Positions 1-8,142 of a stretch of 64,000 bases of DNA are shown here, in pieces. The translations under genes were made by a program, and so were the position numbers. The DNA comes from Bacteroidota bacterium. Lineage in GTDB: Bacteria; Bacteroidota; Bacteroidia; Bacteroidales; VadinHA17. The notes under the pieces are model-generated. The model ran no database searches and had not been told where the DNA came from. It saw only the letters and a list, made by a program, of their open reading frames with translations. Position 1 is the first letter of the stretch, and each line of letters opens with the position of its first letter. The DNA lies in contig JADFDS010000001.1 in assembly GCA_018262715.1 (NCBI GenBank), forward strand, positions 1 through 64,000, read 5' to 3'.

Positions 1-237
1 AGCTACCTCATTAAGGATGGGCGCCATCATCTTGCACGGCATGCACCAGTCGGCCCAGAAATCAACCAGCACAACTCCATTCTTCGTCTTGTGTGCGAAG
101 TTCTGTGCTGTGAGATGTTCTATCAGCTCACTGTCGGCTACTGCCGGGGCATTCTTCATCTTGTTGTACGAGCGTACAAGAAGTATTGCAACTACGGCAA
201 TTACAATCAAAGCTATAATCAGTCCTTTCATCTTCAT
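1..237 (-). CDS. Membrane-anchored thioredoxin (C-terminus cut by window edge)
   Basis: Reading leftward from ATG at 237, 79 codons stay open to the window edge. The protein starts with a hydrophobic helix (about residues 4-22, [17 protein letters not shown]) that would anchor it in the inner membrane or be a signal, followed by a thioredoxin fold with the active site [13 protein letters not shown], so CxxC is CMPC. A stop codon (TAA) lies in frame just upstream of the ATG, and the ATG overlaps the TGA of the trxB remnant as ATGA, which fixes the start. Likely role is thiol-disulfide exchange at the membrane, presumably once fed by the neighbouring thioredoxin reductase. The C-terminal part, including the cis-proline, lies outside the window. 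Confidence 0.85.
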   Translation of the reverse strand, partial: MKMKGLIIALIVIAVVAILLVRSYNKMKNAPAVADSELIEHLTAQNFAHKTKNGVVLVDFWADWCMPCKMMAPILNEVA

Positions 238-353
238 TTACTTATTTTCGTTTTTTGTGAATGCAGGTAATCGGCAGCAGCCAGCGCTGCGACGGTTCCG
301 TCGGCGACAGCCGTGGTCACCTGCCTGTAACGTTTTGCGTTGGGTTTCCGAAC
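234..353 (-). pseudogene. trxB: Thioredoxin reductase remnant (C-terminal ~39 codons)
   Basis: In a frame different from the upstream thioredoxin-like gene, the minus strand reads VRKPNAKRYRQVTTAVADG and then TVAALAAADYL, ending in TGA at 236-234. This is the family C-terminus of NADPH-thioredoxin reductase (RQVTTAxxDGxxAA). About 270 or more residues that normally precede it, with the FAD and NADPH sites and the CxxC, are absent; a TGA at 356-354 closes the frame upstream. The stop overlaps the next gene start as ATGA, as expected for a translationally coupled trxB-trx operon. A deletion removed the body of trxB, or the assembly dropped it. Confidence 0.8.
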
Positions 354-685
354 TCACTGTCGAGGATTGTCTTCACCTGCTGCATCGTCTGGATGCCGGA
401 TGTTGCCTTCACCATTTTTCCATTCCTGTAATACACAGTGTATGGCAACCCCATGAATCCGCGGGTAAGGGGTGCATTGCGTATCACCTGTGCCTCCGGA
501 TTGTCAAACTCCATGTCGAAACATTTCACATGGGTATAGACGGGTTCGAGCTCCTCCATGATTCCGTAAACCGGGATACACATCGGGCCCATCCTGCCGC
601 AGCATACCATTACATTCTCATTCTCACCGATGACCTTTTCGAGCTGGTGTGCAGTCTCAACATGATTCAAATTCGTGTAAAGCAT
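317..685 (-). CDS. Thioredoxin-like protein without a classical CxxC
   Basis: A 122-residue protein of thioredoxin fold: the first strand and helix (residues 1-22) are followed by VMVCCGRMGPMCIPVYG, then a middle strand with VKCFDMEFD and the cis-proline loop GLPYTVYYRNGK near 90. The cysteines around the usual active site are spaced CCx6C rather than CxxC, so a normal dithiol reaction is uncertain. It begins at ATG 685. The last dozen residues (from about SEFGNP on) are an out-of-frame reading of the trxB remnant that follows, so the native C-terminus has probably been replaced. It heads the same minus-strand group as the trxB remnant and the thioredoxin at the window start. Confidence 0.7.
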   Translation of the reverse strand: MLYTNLNHVETAHQLEKVIGENENVMVCCGRMGPMCIPVYGIMEELEPVYTHVKCFDMEFDNPEAQVIRNAPLTRGFMGLPYTVYYRNGKMVKATSGIQTMQQVKTILDSEFGNPTQNVTGR

Positions 686-747
686 ATTTTCTTTTTTTTA
701 TTGTCAACTGACTCCTGATAGCCGGACTGACTGATGCATAATTAAAA

Positions 748-803
748 GGTCTGAATTCGCAAATCGCAAATCGTAGTTCGCAATTCATTTGGGCCTTCAG
801 ACC
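748..803. repeat. Inverted-repeat element bounded by GGTCTGAA / TTCAGACC
   Basis: GGTCTGAA at 748-755 is matched by its reverse complement TTCAGACC at 796-803. Between them lie GAATTCGC, two copies of AAATCGC and TTCGCAATTC, which themselves pair partly. The same CGCAAATCGC words recur at 48385-48415. The element is non-coding and sits between the thioredoxin-like gene and the OsmC gene. Confidence 0.6.
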
Positions 804-862
804 CAAGACCTTCAGACCTCAGACCTCAGACCTTCAGACCTCAGACCTTCAGACCTTCAGAC
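796..862 (-). repeat. Octamer tandem array (GGTCTGAA on the minus strand)
   Basis: On the minus strand this is a run of GGTCTGAA and one-base-shorter GGTCTGA units. The stop codon TGA of the OsmC gene (859-857) is the first TGA of the array, so the array begins exactly at the gene end. Related arrays lie at 27764-27803 and 45096-45183. Confidence 0.8.
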
Positions 863-1270
863 AATTTTCACCTCGTGCGTCATCTCAATACCCGCCTTCC
901 GGTAAACAGCCGAGACCCCGCAATAGCGCTCCATCGAAAGGCTGATCGCCTTCTCTATCTTTTCCATCTCGAGGTCCCTGCCACTGAACTCATAAATGAT
1001 ATGCATCCTGACATAGGCATTCGGATGCTCGTCCTCGGTATCTCCTTCCACCACAACGTTGAAGTACTCCACCTCCTGTCTCATTTTTTTCAGAATCGAT
1101 ATCACGTCCATCCCCGTGCAACCAGCCAGAGCTGCCAGCATGAGCGGTTTCGGGCGAGGTCCGCTGTTATCACCGTTTTCACCGGCCTGGTCAATAAAAA
1201 AGTGATGCCCGTTAACTTCAGTGTCAAATTTCATTTTGCCTTTCCAGGCAGATTCTATCCTGTGTTTCAT
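857..1270 (-). CDS. OsmC/Ohr family peroxidase-like protein
   Basis: A 137-residue OsmC-family protein from ATG 1270 (MKHRIESAW). An ATG further upstream would add 33 residues that look like non-coding sequence, so the shorter start is preferred. The family reduces organic hydroperoxides with two cysteines; here these are in ALAGCTGMDVIS and in MERYCGVSAVY, with the family motif GPRPKPLML before the first. It is cytoplasmic. It is transcribed away from the crp-family gene with which it shares an upstream region. Its last codons run straight into the GGTCTGAA array, which supplies the stop codon. Confidence 0.85.
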   Translation of the reverse strand: MKHRIESAWKGKMKFDTEVNGHHFFIDQAGENGDNSGPRPKPLMLAALAGCTGMDVISILKKMRQEVEYFNVVVEGDTEDEHPNAYVRMHIIYEFSGRDLEMEKIEKAISLSMERYCGVSAVYRKAGIEMTHEVKIV

Positions 1271-1456
1271 TGAGTCGGTTTGTTTGACGCAAAAGTACAT
1301 CCTCCCAGGACTCTCCTGGCCATGGCAATGGCCGGACAGATCATGACAATTATTGAAATGCGACAACAAAAAAGTTGCTGTGCTTCAGCCTCATGAAGCC
1401 AAGTTACTGATTATTATAAAATTGACGACACCCCACTGATAATGTGCGTTAATTCT

Positions 1457-1464
1457 TAAATTTG
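1457..1464 (+). promoter_or_regulatory. -7 element TAAATTTG for the crp-family gene
   Basis: TAAATTTG fits the Bacteroidota -7 consensus TAnnTTTG and ends 17 nt before the ATG at 1482. No clear -33 TTTG is seen at the usual distance. Confidence 0.5.
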
Positions 1465-1481
1465 CACGTCACTCAATTGTA

Positions 1482-2177
1482 ATGAAGACCATCACCAATA
1501 CTGACAGGGAGTTTGTCTGCGACATCACCCTGCCCTGTTTCTCGGCACTTACGCCTGAGGAGACAGAGCTGGTTCGCGAAAGCAGGGTTCAGGTCGTTTT
1601 TCGCCGTGGCGAGAACCTGGCCAAACAGGGGGCTTTTGCTTCATATGTTATCTTCACTGTCACCGGTTACTCGAGGCAGTATATCGAGTGCAGCAACGGG
1701 CGCGACTATAATCTCCGGATCATCCGTCAGGGCGAAATGGTAGGGCTCTCGGCGGTCTTTAACCGGAATACCTTCAGTTATTCAGTGGTAGCAGTCACTG
1801 AGACAACAGGTTTCCTGATAGAGAAGGATGCCATCGCGGCGCTGGTGAAGCAGAACGGGACATTTGCCTTCAGCATCATCAGGCGGTACTGTGAGCACAA
1901 CTCGCTGCTCTATACCTCACTCGACAATGTGCTGCATCAGCAGACCAATGGGCGTATGGCGACGGTGCTCCTGAGCCTGGCCCCTGAGAACTTCGGCGGT
2001 GAGGATCTCTTCAGGCATCTCTCGCGGCGTGAGCTTGCTGACTTCGCCGGCATCTCCACCGAGGGAGCAGTGAAGGTGCTGAAGAGTTTCGAGAAGGACG
2101 GGCTGATCAAACTCTCCGATAAGAGTATCACTTTAACCAACCGCCCGCGAATTGAGGAGATCAGCCGCACAGGGTAA
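1482..2177 (+). CDS. Crp/Fnr family transcriptional regulator
   Basis: A 231-residue regulator. Residues about 15-130 form a cyclic-nucleotide-binding-like beta barrel (QVVFRRGENLAKQGAFASY, then GEMVGLSAVF), followed by the dimer helix (about 130-155) and a Crp-type winged helix-turn-helix (about 160-220: LSRRELADFAGISTEGAVKV). It lacks the four N-terminal cysteines of true Fnr, so it is unlikely to carry a [4Fe-4S] cluster; the ligand is unknown. It is divergent from the OsmC gene and may control it or the thioredoxin genes, which is only an inference. The last codons and the stop lie in the first unit of a 22-bp tandem repeat. Confidence 0.85.
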   Translation: MKTITNTDREFVCDITLPCFSALTPEETELVRESRVQVVFRRGENLAKQGAFASYVIFTVTGYSRQYIECSNGRDYNLRIIRQGEMVGLSAVFNRNTFSYSVVAVTETTGFLIEKDAIAALVKQNGTFAFSIIRRYCEHNSLLYTSLDNVLHQQTNGRMATVLLSLAPENFGGEDLFRHLSRRELADFAGISTEGAVKVLKSFEKDGLIKLSDKSITLTNRPRIEEISRTG

Positions 2178-2266
2178 GGACCATATCCGTAAATGGTAAG
2201 GACCGGATCTGCAAAGGGTAAGGATCTGATCCGTACAGGACAAGGATCGGATCCGCACACGATAAG
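2159..2266. repeat. 22-bp tandem repeat at the crp-family 3' end
   Basis: Four exact-length 22-bp units (2179-2200, 2201-2222, 2223-2244, 2245-2266) plus a 20-bp related unit (2159-2178) that contains the stop codon of the regulator gene. Each unit has the form GAyCnkATCyG followed by CACA/TAAA-like bases and ends in GGTAAG-like bases. Two units contain the palindromic words GATC/GGATCC. A further partial unit follows at 2267-2275. Length is strictly kept while bases vary. Confidence 0.85.
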
Positions 2267-2296
2267 ATCCGTTGCCGGGCCGGCCGGAATTAAACA

Positions 2297-4906
2297 CTAA
2301 AGCCTGATCATCACCGGCTGCAGATTGAATCCCTCCAGCTGCAGCAACAGAGGGGTGTTCCTCTCTTCCACACTGACTCCGGTCACATCAACCTGTACCG
2401 TGCGCTTTTCTCCGGGTAACAACACTATATAATTGTCGTCAAAGAAAACCGGTGTCAGCATTGTGCCGTCAGAAGCCCGCAACACCTTCATCCGAACGAA
2501 AAAGGCAGCAACGTTTCCGCTGTTGGCCAGGTCCACGCTGACCTTGCCATCCTTGTTCTTCATCATCTGGCCAACGATCTTTGCCTCAGGCAACGAGGTC
2601 AGATTCTTCCTGTCACCATCCTGCGGGAACCAGCAGGTATTCTCATCAACTGTCAAGCCGGTGGAAACATAAGTGATGCGAAGCTTCAGGAACTGAACCT
2701 TTGCCGGGCTGCCTGCAAGATCAGGCTTCCAGACTTTCACTATGCTGTTTCCGTCAACAACCTTCTCCTCCGCCTTCTTCCAAATCTCCCTGCCGTACTC
2801 ATCGGTCAGCTTCGCCTCAAGCCTGAGCCCCTTGCGCTCCTTGGGCGTGGTGTTGACAATGTAGATTGCAGAGTCAACAGGATTGAACATCAGGTGCACC
2901 GGTGAGGCACCGTGCCTGAAGCCGTAAAAACCCGCATTCTGATCAAGATACCAGTCGTAAAACTGTCCCTTGAGCGCCGGCCACGGATTCTGGCTCTTCC
3001 AGACCAGGAAACCTGTGTACCAGTCCCACATGTGCGCTGTGTATCCCTCAACAAGAGCCCGGTACTGCTCATAGTTCAGCAACTGTGCCTTCCTGACGAA
3101 ATCAGCCAGGTCAGAGGGTTCTCCCAGCCGCTCAATCATCCCGCCGTAACCCATATACTTATGATACCGCCATACCTCGTTCACCTCACCACCCACAGGC
3201 ACGACAAGATCTTTCTCATCCATCATCTTCCTGAGGCTCTCGATGTTAGGCAATCCCACTGACCCTATCTCCGGATTGAACGGATGCCATTTCTCAGTGA
3301 AGAACCAGAGCGGCTCCCTGATATTATACGGTCCGTCAGCAGTCCCGCCGATTGTATTCCGCAAGAGCTCCGGCGAAGTTGACTCGCTCAGGTAAATCCG
3401 TGTTCCGTCAAGCTCCTCAAGCTTCTTCCGGATCAGGGTATCAAGTTCCGCCGGTGGCGGGAACTCGTTTCCCCCGCAGATAAGATACAGGGACGGATGA
3501 ACCCTTACCATCTTCACCTGGTCTTCCACGGACCGAAGGAAAAGAGTATCATCATCAGGATACATGCGCCGGACCTCCTGGCTGTCCGCTTTTCTGACGG
3601 TATCAGGCCACCTCCCGTTGCAGTCGCCGGTGATCCACAGGTCCTGCCACACCAGAATGCCGTTCCTGTCACAGGCTTCATAGAAATCCGGCCTCTCGGT
3701 GATTGATCCGCCCCAGACCCGGATCATGTTCATATTCATTTCGGCATGCATCTTCACCTCAGCCTGGTAACGTTCCGGGCTGAGACGCAACATTCCGTCC
3801 GAAGCTATCCAGTTGGCGCCGCGTATAAAAAGTTTCTGGCCGTTGATGGTAAAGACCCGTGCCCCGGTTGAATCATCAAAGTAGCTTCCCGCCTCACGGA
3901 ATCCGAACATCAGGTCCTCCCGGTCAATCGTGTTGCCCTTTCTGTCACTGAAGGTAATCACGGCAGGATACAGCGCCGGCTGACCCAGGCCGTTGGGCCA
4001 CCATATCCTCGGATCAGTCTGTTTCTGTTCCGGAAAGGTATAGGTCACGGTGCTTTGGGGCGGCAGTTTTATCTTCTTTCTGTCAGTGGATCCCATGTAT
4101 GAAACGGCTACCTCCCCTTCCACAATCCTGCCGGTCGGGTTCACCAGCTCGGCGGAGAAGGTCACGAAGGCAGGGTCCTGCAACTCGCCGGGGAGCCGTT
4201 CACCGGGAACCCTGGTACGGGCAAAGCTGTTTCTTATGTCAATATCACCTGTGATTTCAATTGTCACCGCATCCCAGATCCCCGTATTCCTGTCCCTGAC
4301 CGGCTGTATCCAGTCCCACCCTGCCGTATACTGCATGGTCACATCACGGCCAATGGTTCCGTCGCCCCCTTGTCCGCCGTTGGGCATTCCCGGGTTAAGT
4401 GGCGGCTCCACCCTGACAGCCAACCGGTTATGCCCCCCGGGGTTCAGAAGGGAAGTTACATTGTATTTCCTGCGTAGAAACATACCGTCAGTAGCGGTGT
4501 CACTGAGGAGGCTGCCGTTGACCCAGATCTCGGCCCTGTAGTTTATCCCCCTGAAATTGAGCCACACCTGGCGGGTGGAGTCAAGTCCCGGGATTGAGAA
4601 CCTTGTGAAGAACCAGTATGTGTAATAATCGCGACCCGTATCCCATACGTCAGGAATAGTCTCGTTATTCATTCCGTACCATGGTTCCGGCATAAGGCTG
4701 TTATTTACCAGTGTAGTCAGGACAGTGCCGGGAACAGTGGCATTTATCCACCCCTCCGGTGCAGGGTCCTCTGTGGTCAGCGCCCTGCCGTCAACAGTTA
4801 ATTCCGATGCGCGGATTGCCCTCCATCCGGTTGTGATAGGTGTCTCCTGAGAGGAGGCCAGAAAAGTCAAACTCAATAAAAAACTGGTTATAATGACCTT
4901 TTTCAT
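2297..4906 (-). CDS. GH2 family glycosidase (beta-mannosidase / exo-beta-glucosaminidase type), secreted
   Basis: An 869-residue enzyme starting at ATG 4906 with signal peptide MKKVIITSFLLSLTFLASSQ; the open frame further upstream lies before a near-consensus -7 box (TATCTTTC at 4941-4934, minus strand). Domains in order: GH2 sugar-binding jelly roll (about 30-200), an Ig-like domain, a TIM barrel (about 330-640) with RVWGG and the acid/base motif LICGGNEFPPP near 476, and a likely nucleophile Glu in NPEIGSVGLPN near 545, then C-terminal Ig-like domains. The GGNE-xPPP form is typical of the endo-beta-mannosidase and exo-beta-D-glucosaminidase branch rather than of beta-galactosidases. It would trim beta-linked sugars in the periplasm; the exact substrate cannot be read from the sequence. 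Confidence 0.8.
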   Translation of the reverse strand: MKKVIITSFLLSLTFLASSQETPITTGWRAIRASELTVDGRALTTEDPAPEGWINATVPGTVLTTLVNNSLMPEPWYGMNNETIPDVWDTGRDYYTYWFFTRFSIPGLDSTRQVWLNFRGINYRAEIWVNGSLLSDTATDGMFLRRKYNVTSLLNPGGHNRLAVRVEPPLNPGMPNGGQGGDGTIGRDVTMQYTAGWDWIQPVRDRNTGIWDAVTIEITGDIDIRNSFARTRVPGERLPGELQDPAFVTFSAELVNPTGRIVEGEVAVSYMGSTDRKKIKLPPQSTVTYTFPEQKQTDPRIWWPNGLGQPALYPAVITFSDRKGNTIDREDLMFGFREAGSYFDDSTGARVFTINGQKLFIRGANWIASDGMLRLSPERYQAEVKMHAEMNMNMIRVWGGSITERPDFYEACDRNGILVWQDLWITGDCNGRWPDTVRKADSQEVRRMYPDDDTLFLRSVEDQVKMVRVHPSLYLICGGNEFPPPAELDTLIRKKLEELDGTRIYLSESTSPELLRNTIGGTADGPYNIREPLWFFTEKWHPFNPEIGSVGLPNIESLRKMMDEKDLVVPVGGEVNEVWRYHKYMGYGGMIERLGEPSDLADFVRKAQLLNYEQYRALVEGYTAHMWDWYTGFLVWKSQNPWPALKGQFYDWYLDQNAGFYGFRHGASPVHLMFNPVDSAIYIVNTTPKERKGLRLEAKLTDEYGREIWKKAEEKVVDGNSIVKVWKPDLAGSPAKVQFLKLRITYVSTGLTVDENTCWFPQDGDRKNLTSLPEAKIVGQMMKNKDGKVSVDLANSGNVAAFFVRMKVLRASDGTMLTPVFFDDNYIVLLPGEKRTVQVDVTGVSVEERNTPLLLQLEGFNLQPVMIRL

Positions 4907-5122
4907 CTGTTGTTCCCTTATTAAACAAGTACGGAAAGATATTAAAATTATCCTTTCGCAGCGCGGCAGACAGGGCATGAATGCCGTAATCATCTCACAT
5001 TCAGTGTTTAATATCGACAAAGTCACTGATAACCTGACCGGAGCCGGGGAAATAATTATTTAATGCCAGCTATTTGATTTTATCCGGGGAATTTCAAAAT
5101 TGCATGTTTATTTCGTTTACAG

Positions 5123-8092
5123 ATGCATCCCCCCATCGTTGCAGCCCGGGAAAGGCTGTTTGCACTGATACTGACCCAGCACCGCAGATGGGGCACTATC
5201 CTGATGCCATACATGCTGGAGAAGATGCCGGGGAGGGAGTATTACACCTCCGGCGAGGCGCTCTCACCCTTCCCCAATAACTTAACCCTTTCAGGACTTG
5301 ATAACGAGGAGAAGGAGGCGGTACGACTGGTTAACGAGTACTCGGACCGCAACCTCTTCAAGCTTTTTTCAAAACACCGCAATGTCAAGGAATTCCTGGA
5401 AAATGTTGCCGAGAAGGAGTTCAGCGCACTGATAAAGCCATTTATGGAGTCAAGGATTGCGCAGTGTCTCCAGATAACCCTGAAGGAGGAGATACCACTC
5501 TTCCTCCAGAAGCCGGGAGTAAACACCCTGCATCATGAAGACAGGCTGAAAATCAATCCCTTAAAAGCAGATCCCGTGTTCCGTTTTGACCGCACCCCCG
5601 GAGAAACCGCGTACAGTCTGATAGTGGAATCAGCCGGCAAACCAGTCAACCTTCGCGGCCAGCAGATCGAGATACTGTCAAACATGCCATGCATCATCAG
5701 GTCTGGACATACCATCCACTTCATTGCTGAAATTGAAGGGACCAAAATCAAGCCGTTCCTGACCAGGGACAGGATCATCATTCCTGAGAAAACGGTGGAA
5801 AAATACTTCTCGACGTTCGTGCTCCAGGTGATCAACAGTCACCGGGTGACAGGAACCGGGTTCTCAGTTAAACACTCAGAAGCAGATAAAAAAGCATTTC
5901 TCAGTGTTGAGCGTACCCTCACAGGGGTTCCGGCAGCCATACTGAAATTCCGCTATGACAACAGGGAAATTTATTATCCTGATGATATTACCCATTTCAC
6001 AACCTTCAGCAACGAAGAGGGCCATATCAGCTTCCTGCGGAAGGAACGGGATCCGGCATGGGAAAAGAGTTGCCTGGATGCGCTTGACGAAGCGGGCCTG
6101 ACAAGTGACGACGGCATTAACTTCACCACCCCGGGGACCAGGGAAGCGGAAATGGAAACAATGTACAACCTTATTGAAACAGTCTCCTACAACAGGAAGA
6201 GACTGGAGGATGCGGGTCTGATAATCCGTACCGGCAGCCTTGACCGGCCATACTCGCTGCACAGGGTTGAGATAAGAATCAGTCACAAGGTCATAAATGA
6301 CTGGTTTGACCTGAAAGCCGAAGTGATCATAGGACCGTTTACCATTCCATTCACGCGTTTCAGGAGGAACATTCTTGAAGGGATCCGCGAATACCTGCTG
6401 CCCGACGGAACGGTTGCCCTTCTCCCTGAGGAATGGTTTGCCAGATACCGGGGACTGTTCGAGATGGGCAAGGACAGCAATGACGATCTGCTGCTGCACA
6501 AACAGCATTTCAGCATCTTCAGCGAGGCTGTCTCCTCGGAAGAGTGCGACGCCTGTACCGGACTGGAGAAGCTTGTCATGCCTGAGAAGCTGGAGATATT
6601 GCCTGCACCGGAAGGGCTTAATGCAGAGCTGCGACCTTACCAGCAGGAGGGAATGAGCTGGTTACATTTCCTGCAGTCAAACAACCTCGGCGGTTGCCTT
6701 GCTGACGACATGGGCCTCGGCAAGACACTGCAGACCCTGGCGCTGCTCATGTTCAACAGGGAAAGGATGAAAGCCCGCATGATAAGCCAGAACTGCCCTG
6801 AACCGGGCGCTGACGGCAGTGACCTGACACAGCTCACCCTCTTTGGCAGAGAAGCTCCCCCGGCCACCTCCCTGATCATTGTACCGGCATCGCTCTGCCA
6901 CAACTGGCACAATGAGATAAAACGTTTCTGCCCGTCAATGAAGACACTCATCCACTACGGCGCAACACGGCACAGGTCAGCGTCACACCTCTCCGACTAC
7001 GATATTGTACTGTCAAGTTATCATACGGTCAGGCAGGACATTGATCTATTCACCAGGGTCTGCTTCTTTTATGTGGTACTCGATGAGAGTCAGCATATCA
7101 AGAACCCCTCCTCCCACCTCTACAGGTCGGTGATGAGACTGAGGGCCGATCACAGGCTGGTACTTACCGGCACTCCGGTAGAGAACTCACTGACCGACCT
7201 GTGGACACAGCTTAACTTCGTCAATCCCGGTCTGCTGGGATCACTCTCATTTTTCAGGAGGGAGTTTGCAAGACCAATCGAAAAGAACTACGAGGAAGAA
7301 AAGGAGAACAGGCTCAGGAAGATAATCCAGCCGTTCATCATGAGACGCACCAAGGAGATGGTGGTGAGTGAGCTTCCTCCGGTAACGGAGCAGGTCATAC
7401 AGTGTGACATGTCAGACGAACAGGCTGCTGTTTATGAAAAGGAAAAATCTGCTGTCCGTAACACCATCCTGGAAAACATAGAGTCTGTGGGTATTGAAAA
7501 ATCTGCCATCATCGTTCTCCAGGGACTGATGAGGCTCCGGCAACTGGCAAACCACCCCGTGATGACAGATGAGAATTACAACGGAGGCTCGGGCAAGTTT
7601 GACGCCGTAACCCATAATATCGGGAACGTGGTTGCTGAGGGACACCGGATACTGATATTCTCATCATTTGTCAAGCACCTTGAGCTGTTCCCCGGATGGC
7701 TGGAAAAGAACGGCATAGGATACACAATGCTCACCGGTTCTACCAGGGAACGCGGGAAGGTGATAGGCAACTTCAGAAACAATGAAAACATAAAGGTTTT
7801 CCTGATTTCACTCAAGGCCGGAGGAGTCGGGCTTAACCTTACAGAAGCCGATTATGTATTCATCCTCGACCCGTGGTGGAATCCCGCATCCGAGATTCAG
7901 GCGCTCAGCAGGGCGCACAGGATAGGCCAGGAGAAAAGGGTCTTTGTATACAGGTATATCTCCGGCAACACCATCGAGGAGAAAATCCAGCGGTTGCAGG
8001 AGAAAAAATCACGGCTGGCCGGAACTTTCATTGATGCCAACAATCCACTGAGCGATCTAGGCGTGAATGAAATGCTTGAGATACTTAACTGA
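5123..8092 (+). CDS. SNF2-family DNA-dependent ATPase (helicase-like)
   Basis: A 989-residue Swi2/Snf2 ATPase. The N-terminal half (1-480) is a family-specific region without a zinc SWIM motif that I can see. The ATPase core has Walker A DDMGLGKT near 527, the box II motif DESQ near 653 in place of DEAH, then LTGTPVENSLTDLW, and the helicase C part with LISLKAGGVGLNLT, DPWWNPASEIQ and RAHRIGQ near 929. Such proteins remodel protein-DNA or RNA polymerase-DNA complexes by translocating on DNA. The gene stands alone between the divergent GH2 gene and a membrane-protein gene 50 bp downstream. The ATG at 5123 is the first in frame; no ribosome-binding site is evident. Confidence 0.9.
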   Translation: MHPPIVAARERLFALILTQHRRWGTILMPYMLEKMPGREYYTSGEALSPFPNNLTLSGLDNEEKEAVRLVNEYSDRNLFKLFSKHRNVKEFLENVAEKEFSALIKPFMESRIAQCLQITLKEEIPLFLQKPGVNTLHHEDRLKINPLKADPVFRFDRTPGETAYSLIVESAGKPVNLRGQQIEILSNMPCIIRSGHTIHFIAEIEGTKIKPFLTRDRIIIPEKTVEKYFSTFVLQVINSHRVTGTGFSVKHSEADKKAFLSVERTLTGVPAAILKFRYDNREIYYPDDITHFTTFSNEEGHISFLRKERDPAWEKSCLDALDEAGLTSDDGINFTTPGTREAEMETMYNLIETVSYNRKRLEDAGLIIRTGSLDRPYSLHRVEIRISHKVINDWFDLKAEVIIGPFTIPFTRFRRNILEGIREYLLPDGTVALLPEEWFARYRGLFEMGKDSNDDLLLHKQHFSIFSEAVSSEECDACTGLEKLVMPEKLEILPAPEGLNAELRPYQQEGMSWLHFLQSNNLGGCLADDMGLGKTLQTLALLMFNRERMKARMISQNCPEPGADGSDLTQLTLFGREAPPATSLIIVPASLCHNWHNEIKRFCPSMKTLIHYGATRHRSASHLSDYDIVLSSYHTVRQDIDLFTRVCFFYVVLDESQHIKNPSSHLYRSVMRLRADHRLVLTGTPVENSLTDLWTQLNFVNPGLLGSLSFFRREFARPIEKNYEEEKENRLRKIIQPFIMRRTKEMVVSELPPVTEQVIQCDMSDEQAAVYEKEKSAVRNTILENIESVGIEKSAIIVLQGLMRLRQLANHPVMTDENYNGGSGKFDAVTHNIGNVVAEGHRILIFSSFVKHLELFPGWLEKNGIGYTMLTGSTRERGKVIGNFRNNENIKVFLISLKAGGVGLNLTEADYVFILDPWWNPASEIQALSRAHRIGQEKRVFVYRYISGNTIEEKIQRLQEKKSRLAGTFIDANNPLSDLGVNEMLEILN

Positions 8093-8142
8093 TTTTTTAA
8101 TAGATTTACCTCTGAATTTACAAATCTTCTAAAAACGCTGCA

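Noticed and set aside
17-718. Long plus-strand open frame over the thioredoxin genes
   Set aside because: It is antisense to clear thioredoxin and TrxB sequence and its translation has no known fold.
875-1273. Plus-strand open frame opposite the OsmC gene
   Set aside because: It mirrors a conserved OsmC-family protein on the other strand; low-complexity composition typical of an antisense frame.
1482-2177. True Fnr oxygen sensor
   Set aside because: The N-terminal cysteine cluster needed for the [4Fe-4S] site is absent.
2159-2266. CRISPR array
   Set aside because: Units are directly adjacent with no spacers of constant length, and no cas genes are present.
4907-5026. 40-residue upstream extension of the GH2 enzyme
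   Set aside because: The signal peptide begins at ATG 4906 and the extension has a composition unlike a coding N-terminus.
5876-6508. 210-residue minus-strand frame inside the SNF2 gene
   Set aside because: It lies wholly within the conserved helicase gene and shows no domain.
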